From: Voacanga thouarsii
Taxonomy: Eukaryota > Streptophyta > Magnoliopsida > Gentianales > Apocynaceae
Assembly: GCA_026120185.1 (NCBI GenBank)
Contig: JANUWF010002425.1
Coordinates: 868,001-932,000 of the forward strand
Reading direction: 5' to 3'
DNA: 64,000 nt
Shown: positions 48,259 through 60,323 of the stretch, piece by piece
Numbering within the stretch: position 1 is the first letter of the stretch
Layout of the letters: the number at the start of each line of letters is the position of its first letter
Made by a program: the position numbers and the translations under genes
The notes under the pieces: model-generated
Told to the model about the DNA's origin: nothing
What the model saw: only the letters and a program-made list of their open reading frames with translations
Database searches by the model: none

Positions 48259-48720
48259 ATTCTGCCTTCCTACTAAGGGCATCTACTACTGTGTTTACTT
48301 TTTCAGGATGATAGTTAATTGGACACCAGAATTCTTCTAAAAAAATTCCGTCCACTGACATTATCTAATGTTCAAATCCTTCTGGGTAAAAACATACTTT
48401 AAACTTTTGTGGTCAGTGAAGACCTTAAACTCAGTTCCATACAAATAATGTCTCCACTTTTTAAGAGCAAATATAATAGCTGCCAACTCTAGGTTATATG
48501 TAGGATAATTCTCCTCATAAGGTTTCAATTTCCTAGATATACAAGCTATTACCTTCTTTTCCTACATCAATACTCCTCTTAATCCCTCTTTTGAGGCATC
48601 CGTGTACACCACATATGGTCTATCTATATCAATAATGCTAAAATAGAAGCAAAGCCTAACCTCTTCTTCAGCTCCTGAAAACTTCTCTCACACTTCTCAA
48701 TCCAAACATAAGGAATTTTT
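48259..48720 (-). pseudogene. Element F RNase H fused to the integrase tail
   Basis: The frame 48098-48361 reads NYHPEKVNTVVDALSRKAE and then passes without a break into VYNNSYQSTIG of the integrase tail (junction at about 48259). Compared with C, about 0.89 kb (nearly 300 codons, including HHCC and D,D,E) is missing, and the join is in frame. Upstream (48361-48720) lies the rest of RNase H with stops. Confidence 0.8.
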
Positions 48721-48731
48721 TTTTTTTTTTT
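48716..48731. repeat. Poly(T) run
   Basis: Sixteen T's at the RNase H-RT connection of F. The same place in A (5008-5016) has nine T's, so the run expanded in F. Confidence 0.9.
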
Positions 48732-49250
48732 GGGTGAGTCAAGTCAAATGTGAAGCTATCGTAGAGAATCCCTTAATAAATCTTCGATAATATCTTGCTA
48801 ATCCCAGAAAATTTTGTATTTCAGTTAAAGTCTCAGGACGTTTTCAATTGGTCACCGCTTTGACTTTTGTAGGATCTATTGTAATCCCGTCCTTGGATAT
48901 CACATGCCCCAAGAATGCTACTTCTTGTAGCCAAAACTCACACTTATTGAATTTTGCATATAATTTGGCCTTCCTTAACTTCCCCAGTACTTTCTGAATG
49001 TGTTGTTCATGTTCCTGTAATTATATCTTGAGCTCCTATAATTTTGTAGGTGCCATTCTATAAGGAGTTTTTGAAATTGGTTCTACCGATGGTACTAAAT
49101 CAATGAAAAACTTTACCTTTCTTTCTGGTGACAACTCCTTCAATTCTGCTAGAAAAACATCCAAATACTCACTCACAACAGGGACATCTTCAAGTTTCTT
49201 AACCTCTCCTGACTTATTAATTACATAAGATAAGTATCCAGTACACCATT
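48732..49250 (-). pseudogene. Element F RT fragments
   Basis: Minus strand: the thumb region lies at about 48760-49010. A jump at about 49025-49035 then leads to the RT N-terminus (frame 49036-49287; PERKVKFFIDLVPSVEPISK). Compared with C, about 0.43 kb containing the RT palm and YxDD motif is deleted. The sequence ends at CCATT (49246-49250), where G starts. Confidence 0.78.
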
Positions 49251-49680
49251 TGATGAGACTCCGCTTCATCATGGAGGTCAAGACCATGCTTAAGGGTTAG
49301 TCCTCCTTATGAATGAGTCTATAAATCTTATGGATAATCCAATGTGGTTTCTTTGTATAGGTCTTAGTTTCTTTGTTCTTCTAAGGTTTATTTAAATTCC
49401 ATTACTTGGGTGCTTATTTTCTCTATTCTATTTGTTCTTGTTTGCCTTTATTGCTTTAAGGATATTGGAGTGAGATTATAATAGAACTTTTTACTATTCT
49501 TGAGGATCTTTGAAGCTTAGTTCTTCAAGGGTTTGATAGAGGGTAGGTTGTTATTTCATTTTTTTTTTCTCCTTTGGTCTCTAGAAGAATCTCTGTTTTG
49601 GTACCATTTGGTTGAGCTGAACACATAACCAACTAAACCACTCACAACACCAAGAAAAAGCCACACACAAGATCATATCA
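49251..49680 (+). repeat. Element G 5' LTR (boundaries inferred)
   Basis: The start TGATGAGACTCC is placed where similarity to A and F pol stops. The end CATATCA lies seven bases before the primer site. No second copy is visible, so both limits are estimates. Confidence 0.55.
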
Positions 49681-49687
49681 AAGAGTT

Positions 49688-49699
49688 TAGTATCAGAGC
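49688..49699 (+). other. Primer-binding site of element G
   Basis: TAGTATCAGAGC, the initiator-Met complement TGGTATCAGAGC with one G-to-A change. Confidence 0.75.
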
Positions 49700-50595
49700 A
49701 AGGAAAAGCTTGATTCCAATCAAAGCTTGAAAGCAAGAAAAAGAGCCTTACAAAGTTGAAGAAAAAGAAAATAGAGAAAATCCCGTAACTTAAAAACATG
49801 CTCCAAAAAAGTCATGAAACTTTTACTATTTCTTGATTTTTCTCTTGGAAAATTGCTCCTTGTTGTTTATACAATCCTTGGGAACAAATTTTTCTTGTGT
49901 TTGTGGTGAAATTTGGCTTGAATATGGGTGAGAATGTTAGTTGTTCTTAAGTGACGGGATTGCATCCACGGTGTTTGATAAATGTTCTATGAAAATGTTT
50001 TTGGCTATATTTGGGAAATTTGATTCTTAATTTTCATTTCTTGAGATATTGGGACTTAGTATATCACTCTATTATTGAATTCCATGTTCATTGAACTCAA
50101 TTTTTCTAGTACACACTTGTGATCATCTTGTTCTTCATAATCTTAGTTCTAGTTGTTTTTGTTTATTTATTCTTGCTAATTCTTGTTTTTTTCTTGGTTA
50201 GAAGTGTTTCCTTATGCGTCTAAGTGTTTGTCTTATGTTATTTGAGTCCACATTTCTTGAAATTCTTGATTAAAACTTATTTGCTTGAGGTGCCCAACAA
50301 GTGTTTGTGAAATTCTCCTAAGACCCCATAATTGGAAAAATCCATTGATTTGTGTGATTCATTAAGTTGGACTAAATCTTTAGCTATTAGAGAGAATTGG
50401 GATTGAACAAGAAGGCTTGAAGTATTGAGAAAAATGTAAGAGGGTGAGCCTATTACCAAAAGAGCCTAAGAGAGCAAACACGAGCTTGGAGTGACCAATC
50501 CTTGAGAACCAACACGCAAGGAAGCAAAGTGAGGAATTATTTTCTTCCTAATCTCTTTAGTTTTGCAGGTATAAATAAGTAAATATTCCATCACC
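49700..50595 (+). other. Element G leader
   Basis: No coding domain seen. T-rich, with many TTCTTG words. It ends at the gag ATG (50596). Confidence 0.6.
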
Positions 50596-51900
50596 ATGGC
50601 CCATGATCAAGAGATCTCTAGGCCTAACCCAAGTAGCCCTAGTAGACCTCAAGAAGAACAAGTTGATACTAGGGGTTTGCGTGAAGACTTGCAAGCTATG
50701 ATAAGGACTATGCAAAATGAGTTCCAAAACATGACAAGGGAATTGATAAATCATCTTGGACAATCTTCTACCGTCACACAAAGAAGAGGTCAAAAGTGAT
50801 TTGAAGTACTTAGCCCTAAGATGAGAGATAGTGATGCCCATACCCCTCCGTTAAATGCCCAACAAGGGGAAGAGTAGGATGAGCACTCAATTAGGGGAGT
50901 CTAACAAGCTCCTATGAGAGGGGAAAGACATGGTATGAGAGGAGGATGAGGTAGAGGCCAAGGAAGGAATGGTGGAAACAACCTAAGGGGGATAGAAAGA
51001 GAGTTTGAGGGAGTTGATGAATGGTATGAGGGAAAACAAGTTGAAGCCTTTGGGGAACACAAGAGAGGAGGTAGGAGAGAAGGAAATGATGAAGAGAAGG
51101 AGTTGAACCACATCAAATTGAAAGTGTCCACATTCTATGGTAAGAGTGACCCCGAAACATATTTCGAGTGGGAAAGCAAGATGGAGATATTCCTAGAAAG
51201 TCATACCTATAGTAAGTGGTCAAAAGTGAGGTTGGCTATTTTTGGATTTTCGGAATATACTTTAATTTGGTGGGAGCAAGTTAGTGTACAAAGGAGACAA
51301 ATGGGAGTGGAAACCGTGGCTAGTTAGAATTTGTTGAAAGATATGATAAGGGTAAGGTTTATACCACATATTACTACAATGAACTTTACCAAAGACTCTA
51401 ATCACTCAAGCAATGGAATAAGAGTGTGGAAGATTACCATAAAGAAATGAAAATAATATTGATGAGAGCTTAAATCAATGAGGATCCTAGAAGAACAAGA
51501 GTAAGGTTTTTAGGAGGATTAAATAGGGAAATTACCAATTTGGTAGAATTACATCCCTATAATCGATTGGAGGATATGGTACATGCTGCTATGAAGATTG
51601 AAAGACAATTAAAGAGGAGGGCATTTACTAGACTACCACTTCCAAACCCCAACACTACTAGCAAGATGCCAATTAATAAGGATGAAATCCCTAAGCCATT
51701 TCAAAGGGACTTCAACAAACCAAGGAAGGCTTGGAAACCTAGAGAGGATTGGAAGTCTAGGGAAGATTGGAAACCTAGGGAATGATGGAATAAGAATAAG
51801 GGAAAAGCCATGGAGAGGCCACAAAGGAATAGGGATATCAAGTGTTTTAAGTGCCTTGGATATGGACATAATTCCCATGACTGCCCAAGCAAGAGAACGA
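50596..51900 (+). pseudogene. Element G gag
   Basis: It starts MAHDQEISRPNPSS at 50596. The N-terminal coiled region (LREDLQAMIRTMQNEF) is followed by stops, an Arg/Gly-rich stretch (about 50915-50990), the capsid region (51103-51327, YFEWESKMEIFLESHTYSKW) and its C-terminal part (51540-51785, HPYNRLEDMVHAAMKIERQL). A block of WKPRED-type repeats (about 51730-51785) precedes the zinc knuckle CFKCLGYGHNSHDC (51843-51884). Each break needs a frame change or stop, so the gene is dead. Gag would form the particle and package RNA. Confidence 0.85.
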
Positions 51901-52481
51901 TGTATACTAATCCCTATGGTGAGGTTTCTACCGATGAAGAAGAAGAGGGAGAAAAATACCAAGAAGACCAAAAGAAAAATGGAGATGAGGGAAGTGATGA
52001 AGGAGAAGTTGTTGGTCAAGAATACTCTTTGGTAAGAGTCACAAGAAGGTCATTAAATTCACAAGCCATTGAGGATCAAGACCACCAACAAAGAGAGAAC
52101 ATTTTCTACACTAGGTGTCTAATCAACAAGACCCTTTGTAGTGTCATTGTGGATAGTGGGAGTTGCAGAACGTAATTAGTGCAAACTTGGTTGAAGAATT
52201 AGACATGAATTGGATTAAACACCCCAAGCCCTACAAATTACAATGGTTGAACGTTAGAGGGGAAATGAGAGAAAAACAAATAAGTTTTGGTGTCTTTTGA
52301 GATTGGAAAATATAAGGATGATGTGTTATATGATGTGGTACCCATGCAAGTGGGTCACTTACTCCTAAGGAGGCCTTGGCAATACGATAGGCATGTAAAG
52401 CATGATAGGAGGAAGAATACTTATTCCTTACTCAATGAAGGAACTAAGTTTACCCTCACCCCATGGCCTCTAGTGAGATGA
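51901..52481 (+). pseudogene. Element G protease
   Basis: Continuing from the knuckle, an acidic linker (TDEEEEGEKYQEDQ) leads to the retropepsin motif CSVIVDSGSC (about 52138-52167). DSG is intact. A frameshift follows at once. The second half is in another frame (52287-52481), with PMQVGHLLLRRPWQYDRH, where family members have LLGRPW. Confidence 0.82.
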
Positions 52482-53194
52482 ACAAAGATCAAAGAATCAT
52501 GAAAGAGAAAGAAAAGAAGAAGGGAGCACAAGATGTTAAACAAAAACAAGAAATTGAGAGGAAAGAAAAAGAGAGGTAAGAAAAAGAGTTGAGAGAGAGG
52601 ATAGACAAACAAGTACCTTTGACAATCAAGGATAGGAGTGAGCAAGGACAAGAGAGAGGAGGTAAAAGAAGAGTGAATTTCTTTGCAAAAGAAAATGAGG
52701 TCATAGAGGCTATAGAAGCTAAGGAACCAGTTATTTTTCTTTTATGTAAAGGTTCTTATGTTTCTACTAATGATTCTACATTGTCTTTGCTTAATGAAAT
52801 TTCAGCTATTCTTCAAGAATTTGAAAATGTTTTTCCAAATGAGGTGTCCAGAGAACTACCACCCATAAGAGGGATTGAGCATCAAATCGACTTTGTGCCC
52901 AGAGCCGTCATCCCTAACCGATCGGCATATAGAAGCAACCCGAAAGAGTCCAAAGAGTTACAAAATCAAGTAGAGGCATTGCTTGAGAAGGGACATGTGA
53001 GAGAAAGCATAAGCCCATGTGTAGTTCCGGTTTTCTTAGTGCCCAAAAAGGATGAGATATGACATATATGCGTGGATTGTCGCTATCAACAACATCACGG
53101 TAATGTACCGCTATCCTATTCCTAGGCTAGATGACTTGCTTGATAAGCTATTTGGTGTATACATTTTCTCTAAAATTAATTTGAAATTCGGTTA
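52482..53194 (+). pseudogene. Element G protease-RT linker and RT start
   Basis: A Lys/Glu-rich linker (about 52500-52650) leads to RT fingers in frame 52589-53062: NVFPNEVSRELPPIRGIEHQ, then [21 protein letters not shown] stop at 53060-53062 is followed by [12 protein letters not shown] and [16 protein letters not shown] sequence in shifted frames to 53194. The catalytic palm is not in the window. Confidence 0.85.
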
Positions 53195-56100
53195 TGTAAC
53201 ACCCCACTACCTAGGCCCATCAGGGCCGGAGATGTCGCCCCGTCCAAAGGACAAGGGGTCTTTATAACTTGGTTACATGAAAATAGAATAAAACAAAAGA
53301 CTTTAAAATTAAATTTATTACAACCCAAAAGATAAATACTGGTACAAATCCAAAATAAATTGTTTGCAATAATCTCTCAAACAATACTTAAAGTAAATAA
53401 CAAGAGTCTTCAAGTAAGGCAACATTCTAGCTAACGATCTCCACAGCAGGATCTTCCTGAAAATATGGCATAAAAGGTGGTGAGATAAAAATCTCAGTAA
53501 GCCCGTATGTGCTTTAAGTGTTCCAGGTAAAATAATTCATGTATGCAAGATGTAAAAGTTTTATAGGGAAAAGTACTGGCAAGCAATAAATAAGTGTTGA
53601 AAATAAAGAGTGGTGTTTCACTTTTCAAATCATACATGTGCACAATAAATACAACCACTCAAATGGGTAGCTATGGGTTACCACACGTTGGGCCCCATGA
53701 CCAATAACAGTCAGAATGCCACACTTTGTGCAATGCTGACAAAAGGTAGGTGTACGGCCTACCGGGTGAGATACTCATCCATCTCTACACCCAAACTTAC
53801 CGGTTGTCCACTCCGAAAATACACAGTCCACATGACTAAAACTTGCTAGCTCGGACCGGCATGACCTACCGGACTGGCGTCCTATCCAGGAAGAACTCAC
53901 CCCTCAGAGGTGGCCACCTACTGAGAGACTTACCATAACCCTTCAAAGACTAGTCCTGGTGGTCTACCATTATTGAGTACTCAACATTGATTGTTCCACT
54001 TGGGAGAAAATTGATCAAACTTTGCTTTATTTGGAAATAGCAATTAAGGGTTTCCAAAAGTCTAGTCAAGTTAGATTTTAGAAAAAAATTAGATTTGTGT
54101 AAAACTGCTTGTTCAATTTCCAAATGATTTGCTTGACTGAAATAAAAAGGAAAAACAGTCCTTAATTGCCTTTACAAATAATGTCCATATACATTGCATT
54201 TGCTTGCCACAATAACTTTTGGTCTTCACAAAACTCCGTGCAGGAGCTTACCTGCTTCTTTGCTTGCTCTACTCAAAAGTCTTCCAAGGCTGACCTAACC
54301 CCTGCCTGGGGTAAACACAAAATATAAGGTCACATTCAAGCTATACCTGCCTTACATAAATAATTCTTAGCTCATCTAGTGACAACCATGTCTAACCATG
54401 ACCTTAATGTCCTAAGCTTTAAGGCTAGATGCTGAAGAACTTTATAAAATAAGTCTAGTTTGATAGGTTGAAATAACTAGGGGTTCTAAAATAATTGTTA
54501 ATAAATTATAGACTCAAATAATAATTCTTGAGTGTTATTATTAATAAATAAACCAAGGTTTGAATTTTAAATATTATTAAGTCTTATTTAATATTAAGAA
54601 ATGGTAATTTAAAAATAGCTTTATTATAAATAAATAATAAATTAAATAAATAATAATTTTTAATTAATTTCGAAGAGATAATAAATAATTAATAATAATT
54701 AAAATTTATTAATAAATTATTTTAAATTTTCATTTAATAAAAATATTAATAGTTTGATTTAATATTCTAATCCAAATCCCCTAGTGTTTCGAATTTTTTG
54801 AAGAAAAATATAGTAGTAATTTTAATTCATGTAATAAAATTTGTTGATGAATATAACTTAGAATTAACAAGAAAATAATCTTACATCATGGTCTTCCTAT
54901 TGATAGAAAAGATTTATGATCCCATTCTCCATCATCAAACAAGAAATTAATCTATTCATGAACAAACAATTGAACTATCTCATACTATCAAATGGCCAAA
55001 AATCCTACTAAGCATAATCATCAATCATGGTTTCCATGGAAAATAAGATCATAAAAGCCTAATCACCTTTGGTGTCATAATATCTAATCATGCTTCAACA
55101 TCCATTAAATTCATCAAGCATGAAGAACATATATTGATTCGAAAGGAAAACACATACATCCTAGTCAAATACAACCATCATCATGTTATAACTTCATCCC
55201 CCTAATCCACATGCATATACTCAATTTCCCAATCATATTCCATTTCTCTATCATCATCTAGGAGACATGATTTCAGAATTTAATAAGAGAAATTTAAGAA
55301 TGAATACTTGATTGTCGAGTCCTTTGATGAAGACAAAAGAAGGTCCACGCGCGATGGAATGACTTGAATGGTCCAACGAAACAACATCCATGGTTGATGG
55401 TTTGATCAACCATTTCGGTTAGAAGAGAGTGAGAGTGAGAGAGAGAGAGAAAGAGAAAGAGAGTATTAGATAGGTGTATTAAGAATTGAATGGAAGAAGA
55501 TGAACAAGAAGGTTGTTCTTGTTTTATCTTGTTGATGTTCTTGAGGTCTTCAAGAAAAATTGATTTTTGATCCGGTTGAAAATTCTTGTTTGTGAGATTT
55601 CGTGTTATAAATGGCAGAAATGAAGTCTAGGGATTAAGTAGAGATGATCTGGAGTATTTGAGAGTGATTGGAGGTGTTTAGAGTCGGTTTAGGCTTGAAG
55701 AAGATTAGTGTGAGTTTTTGGTGTTCTTGGTGTTTTAGGTGAAAATGGAGAGAAATTAGAAGAAGTGCTGCAAGAATTCTGCTAGAAGGCTGGCCGAATG
55801 GTAGGGTGTGATTGAGAGTTCCAGTTTTAAGCTTTGTGAGAGAGAGCATTAATATTTTATTTGAAAATTAAATGGAGGAAATGGTGGAGATGTTTAAGGT
55901 AAAAGATCAACTATGGTGTTTGATCAAGAGAGGTGTCTACGGACTTTAATGGTGTCGGCTGAAACAAGGTTGTCTTGCTGAAATGATTGAAGGTTAATAT
56001 TGCTCAAGGCTGGTCGAAATTCAGTCCCTAAAGGCAGAGGAAATTCTGGTTAATTCAGCTTAATGCAAGAGTGATTTTAATGGAGTGAAATGCTGAAATT

Positions 56101-57387
56101 ATTTGAAGTTCAAATGGAGTTTGAATGGAGTGATCTTAGGAGTGTTTTGTGGTGTGGCTATGGAGTCCTTATGCTTCAAGGTAAGTGTGGGTTTAATGGT
56201 GTTCAGTGTATAGCTGAACAAGGCTCAATTCTACAGAGGTTGAAGGTGATTTTCGGTCTTAGGCTAGAAAGGAACAAGGCTGGAAAATTCTGGTCTCAAG
56301 TGTTCATGGCTTTCCGAAAATTGCAGAATTTTGGTGCAGGATTTTCGCACCCTCTTGGCTCAGTTTTTCAGAGGTTCTTCAGGGATGTTTGAGGGTCTTC
56401 CAAGGTTGGTTTTTCAGCCTCATTTCTGGAAAAATATAGAGGAGTTTGCTGGCTTGAAGATGAACTAAAAACAGCTTCACTTCTTTGATGAAGAGCTGCG
56501 AATTGCCCAAAAACTTTTTCTGGTTTGGTGCTGTTTTGTGCAGTCCGAAAATTGCACAATTTTTCCAGCTTCCAAGCCACTTGAAATGACCATTTTCTGG
56601 GCAGCAAATGAATGGGTTTATGGCCTGAATTTTCGAAGAAAATGTCAGCAACAAATCTGGAAAATTTCCAGATTTCTTACCACTAATGCATGAACAACAT
56701 GAAGATAGATTTAAAGGTCCTTCCATGGTGATTGATTTTCTCTTGGAACCCTTCCTATTTCCCCTCCTATTTTCAGTCAACCTCCCTTCCCCAAAGCTGA
56801 TTTTTGAAATTCAAGGGGAAGAAATTATCACAGAATTTTTTTGGAATTCAAAGAAAAAGATTTAATGGATTTTAGTTCATTTGAATTATGAAAATGCTAG
56901 GACAAAGCTAGAGGTAATAAATTGGACAAGAATTCTTCTAGAATTCTTTTAGGACATGTGGATAAGATTAGGACATTCTCTTCATGTCTTCCTTAAGACA
57001 ATTATTCCTATTTTCATGGAATGCAAGAAAACAAAAATTCAAACTTAATTAAGATAATCATGATAAAAGCTTAAATGATGGGATTTGAACTCATGACCTT
57101 AGAGATTAATTCCAAGACTCTAACCACTAAACCACAACAACTCTTGTTATTATTTTCTCACCCACATATTTTTCTTATCTACTCCTCAAGTTATCTTCCT
57201 ATTCTGACCTAAAGCAAAATTACCATTTTACCCGTCCTACTCAATAAGTATAACTAAGCATTTAAACCTATAATCCATGATTCTAAAGCACATAAAATCA
57301 TTCAAAAACATATATATTCATTCAAAATAATATGATATGCATTCCCGACCCCCTTACTCTAGGGTTGGTTTTAGGTTAGGTGTCACA
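53195..57387 (-). repeat. Element C 3' LTR, 4.19 kb
   Basis: It runs from TGTAACACCCCACTACCTAGG at the G insertion point to GGTGTCACA beside the polypurine tract. Its segment 55783-57078 aligns with 62707-64000. By eye the two differ at about 4% of sites overall, very unevenly. The ORFs at 56090-56392 and 56379-56780 recur in the other LTR only because the LTR is duplicated. Confidence 0.92.
57076..57148 (-). ncRNA. tRNA-like segment inside the C LTR
   Basis: The minus strand carries TGGTTTAGTGG, a good match to the pol III A box, and about 40 bases later GAGTTCAAATCCC, close to the B box GGTTCRANNCC. No full cloverleaf or anticodon arm is convincing, so it is probably a tRNA-derived relic rather than a tRNA gene. 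The matching part of the 5' LTR lies just past base 64000. Confidence 0.5.
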
Positions 57388-57401
57388 TCCTCCCCTCCTT
57401 A
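57388..57401 (-). other. Polypurine tract of element C
   Basis: The minus strand reads AAGGAGGGGAGGA next to the 3' LTR. Confidence 0.9.
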
Positions 57402-57433
57402 GGAGAATTTCGTCCCGAAATTCAGACGCACCT

Positions 57434-57868
57434 TTACCTCAGATCAGGATACTTCCACTTTACCCTTTCTTCTGTCTCCCATATGGCATCTCGCGTGCCA
57501 TGATGCTCCCACTGCACTTTTACCATCGGAATCTGCTTGTTTCGGAGAGTCTTGACACTTCAGTCCAATATCTTTACGGGTTTCTCCACATAGCTTAGGT
57601 CGGGTTGTAGTACTAACGGCTTGTCATTCAACACATGTCCGGGTTCGGCATTGTATTTCTTCAACTGTGATACATGGAATACGTCGTGAATTCCCGTCAA
57701 CCCATCTGGCAAATATAATCGATACGCTACCGGCCCAATTCTCTCTTTTATTGGAAACGGCCCCAAATACCTCGGATTCAGCTTTCCCCCTCTCGGATGT
57801 TTCAGAATTCCCCTATTTGGTGTTAGTTTTAGGAACACATTATCTCCCACCTGAAATTCTAACTCCCT
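57434..57868 (-). pseudogene. Element C integrase C-terminus and chromodomain
   Basis: It continues the RNase H-integrase frame after a TGA (57869-57871). It contains the GPF/Y motif (YLGPFPIKERIGPVAYRL) and DVFHVSQLKKY, then a second TGA (57560-57562, after VKILD), then the chromodomain LRNKQIPMVKVQWEHHG with AIWETEERV, ending at TAA 57434-57436. Both TGAs fit CGA-to-TGA. The chromodomain is thought to bind modified histones and direct insertion. Apart from the stops it looks complete. Confidence 0.88.
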
Positions 57869-59407
57869 TCACCTATTGTCTGCATAACTCTTTTGTCGGC
57901 TCCAGGCTGCTCTCAACCTTTCTCTAATTAACTTAACCTTGTCCAACATTTCTTGAACATAGACTTCTCCCGACTTGCTTATGTGACCATCCTCTGACCA
58001 ACTCCAGTATAGCGGTACTTGACACTTACGTCCATATAGAGCTTCATACGGAGCCATTCCAATCGAAGCTTGATAACTGTTATTGTATGATAACTCGGCA
58101 TACGGTACACTTTCAATCCACTTATCCCCGAAATCTAATACACAGGCTCTCAGCATATCCTCCAATATCTGAATAACCCTTTCTGACTGTCCATCGGTCT
58201 GCGTATGCGCCGACGTACTGAATTTCAGACTAGAACCCATCGATTCTTGAAACTTGCCCCAAAATCGGGATGTAAATCTCAGATCACGGTCGGACACAAT
58301 ACTCGAAGGTACTCCGTGTAATCTGACTATCTCCCGTACATAGGTCTGAGCCAACTTTTCTATTGAATTCCTTACATTCACGGGTATGAAATGCGCCGAC
58401 TTGGTCAATCGATCCACCACTACCCATATGGCATCTTTTTGGTTCCTTGCCATAGGGAGTCCGGTGACGATGTCCATGGTCACTTCTTCCCATTTCCATT
58501 CCGGTACTGGCAACGGTTGTAATAATCCTACCACCTTCTTGTGCTCCGCTTTGACTTTCTGACAGGTTAGACACGTTGAGACATACTTAACCACATTCTG
58601 CTTCATCCCAAGCCACCAATAAGACTTTTTCAGATCTTGATACATCTTGACCTCTCCCGGATGAATGGCGTACTTGCTCTTATGCGCTTCTTCTAAAATT
58701 CTGTCCCTCAACTGGTGCTCCCCGGGTAAACACAAATGATCTCGGAAGTACAATACTCCCGCTCCGTCCTGTCGAAACTCACTGCCTTGCCGTTTAAGCT
58801 CCTTATCCTTGAAAAGCTGAAATTCCGCATTACTTTGCTGGGCTTCAACAATTTCCTGCCTTAGATCTGGTGTCAACTTCAGGTTGCTAATAATGATCCT
58901 CTCTTCTTGCACTTCTGCCCTTCTATCCAACACATCCTGAACCATTTTAACCTCTTGTACTCTTAGCCTGGCCATTCTGACTTTCCGGCTCAGGGCATCA
59001 GCAACGATGTTAGCTTTCCCGGGGTGGTAGTTGATAGGACAGCGGTACTTTTCCAGAAATTCCATCCATCTTCGCTGCCTCAAATTCAAGTCTTTCTGGG
59101 TGAAGATGTACTTCAAGCTTTTGTGATCAGTAAACACTTCATATTCTGCTCCGTACAAATAGTGCCTCCATTTCTTTAACGCGAACATAATGGCAGCCAG
59201 CTCTAGATCATGCGTGGGATAATTGACTTCATGCGGCTTCAATTTTCGAGAAACATAGGCGATCACCTTCCTATCTTGCATCAGAACGGCTCCCAAGCCT
59301 TCCTTCGAAGCATCCGTATATAGAGCGTAAGGTTTATCTACTTCTGGTAGACTCAACACAGGCGTTGTCATTAGCCTCCGCTTCAACTCTTGAAAACTCT
59401 TTCGCAT
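57869..59407 (-). pseudogene. Element C RNase H and integrase core
   Basis: An unbroken 512-residue frame. RNase H covers about residues 1-145 with Asp32, Glu69, Asp94 and Asp137 at the catalytic sites. Integrase has the zinc site His242, His249, Cys279, Cys282 and the D,D(35)E triad Asp312, Asp373, Glu409 with exact spacing. It ends at TGA inside the tail (QKSYADNR). Its start is not a true ATG: it is the continuation of RT after a small frameshift near 59400. RNase H degrades template RNA and integrase joins the cDNA to the chromosome. All catalytic residues of both enzymes remain, the only such case in the window. Confidence 0.92.
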
Positions 59408-60323
59408 TTTTCATTCCACACAAAAGGCACGTCCTTTCTCAGCAGCCGGGTCATAGGAGATGCTAGTGTTGAAAATCCCTTAATAAACCTCCGGTAATAG
59501 CCAGCCAATCCCAAGAAGCTTCGAATCTCGGTGATGTTCTCTGGTTGCTTCCAGTCCGAAACAGCTTCAACCTTCTCCGGGTCTACTTTGATCCCATCCC
59601 ATTTGAAGAAATGCCACACTATCCAGCCATAACTTGCACTTGCTAAACTTAGCGTAAAGCTTGTGCTCCCTTAGCTTTTCTAGTACCAACTTCAAATGTT
59701 CTGCATGGTCCTCTGGGCTCTTGGAGTATATGAGTATGTCGTTGATAAAGATTACCACGAATTTGTCCAAGTAAGGTTGGAGCACTCGATGCATCAAATC
59801 CATAAATACCGCGGGTGCATTGGTTACCCCGAAAGGCATCACTACAAACTCATAGTGACCATATCTCGTATTGAAGGCCGTCTTAGGAATATCTTCCTCT
59901 TTTATCCTCACTTGATAGTAGCCTTGCCTCAAATCTAGCTTGGAGTAACAACTGGTCCTTGCAACTGGTCGAACAGCTCGTCAATTAATGGCAGAGGATA
60001 TTTATTCTTGATAGTCAGGTTGTTCAAGCCTTGGTAGTCAATACACAATCTTAGAGTCCCATCCTTTTTCTTCACAAATAGCACAGGTGCTCCCTGGGTG
60101 ACGTGCTAGGTCTGATATAGCCTTGCCGCACCAACTCTTCCAGCTGCTCCTTCAATTCTTTCAGCTCCGCCAGTGCCATCCGGTATGGAGTTCGAGACAC
60201 CGGTTCTGCTCCTGGGACTAGATCAATAGTGAACTCAACTTCTCGATTGGGAGGTAGAGAAGTGAGTTCCGCAGGGAATACGTCGGGGAAATCCTTTACC
60301 ACCTCAGTATCCTCCAGGGTGCA
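59383..60323 (-). pseudogene. Element C reverse transcriptase
   Basis: It starts with [20 protein letters not shown] (frame 60072-60302). A one-base loss in TSPWG-type sequence near 60100 shifts the frame. A second shift near 59950 leads to frame 59567-59932 with [21 protein letters not shown] and the active site as FINDILIYS: the first catalytic Asp is Asn (AAC at 59741-59743, from GAC). A third lesion near 59605 lost part of the GHVIS region. The thumb ([20 protein letters not shown]) lies in frame 59383-59619. Inactive on several counts. Confidence 0.9.

Larger units (their letters stand above)
43553..49250 (-). mobile_element. Element F: chromovirus with internal deletions, right part outside window
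   Basis: A 3' LTR of 4008 bp, polypurine tract, chromodomain, integrase end, RNase H and RT parts on the minus strand. Two internal deletions removed the integrase core and the RT palm. G interrupts it at 49250, just upstream of protease. The candidate left TSD is CCTCT (43548-43552). Confidence 0.82.
49251..53194 (+). mobile_element. Element G: Reina-like Ty3/gypsy, 3' half outside window
   Basis: A short LTR of about 430 bp, Met-type primer site, 0.9-kb leader, gag with one zinc knuckle, protease and the start of RT, all plus strand with several stops and frameshifts. The short LTR, the gag words (KLKVSTFYGKSDPETYFEWE) and the protease-RT linker resemble the Reina chromovirus lineage. C interrupts it at 53194 in RT, after the candidate TSD GGTTA. 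Confidence 0.75.

Noticed and set aside
56090..56780. ORFs of 100 and 133 aa conserved at 63014-63704
   Set aside because: Conservation is explained by the two LTRs of one element. No start context, homology or codon bias suggests a protein.
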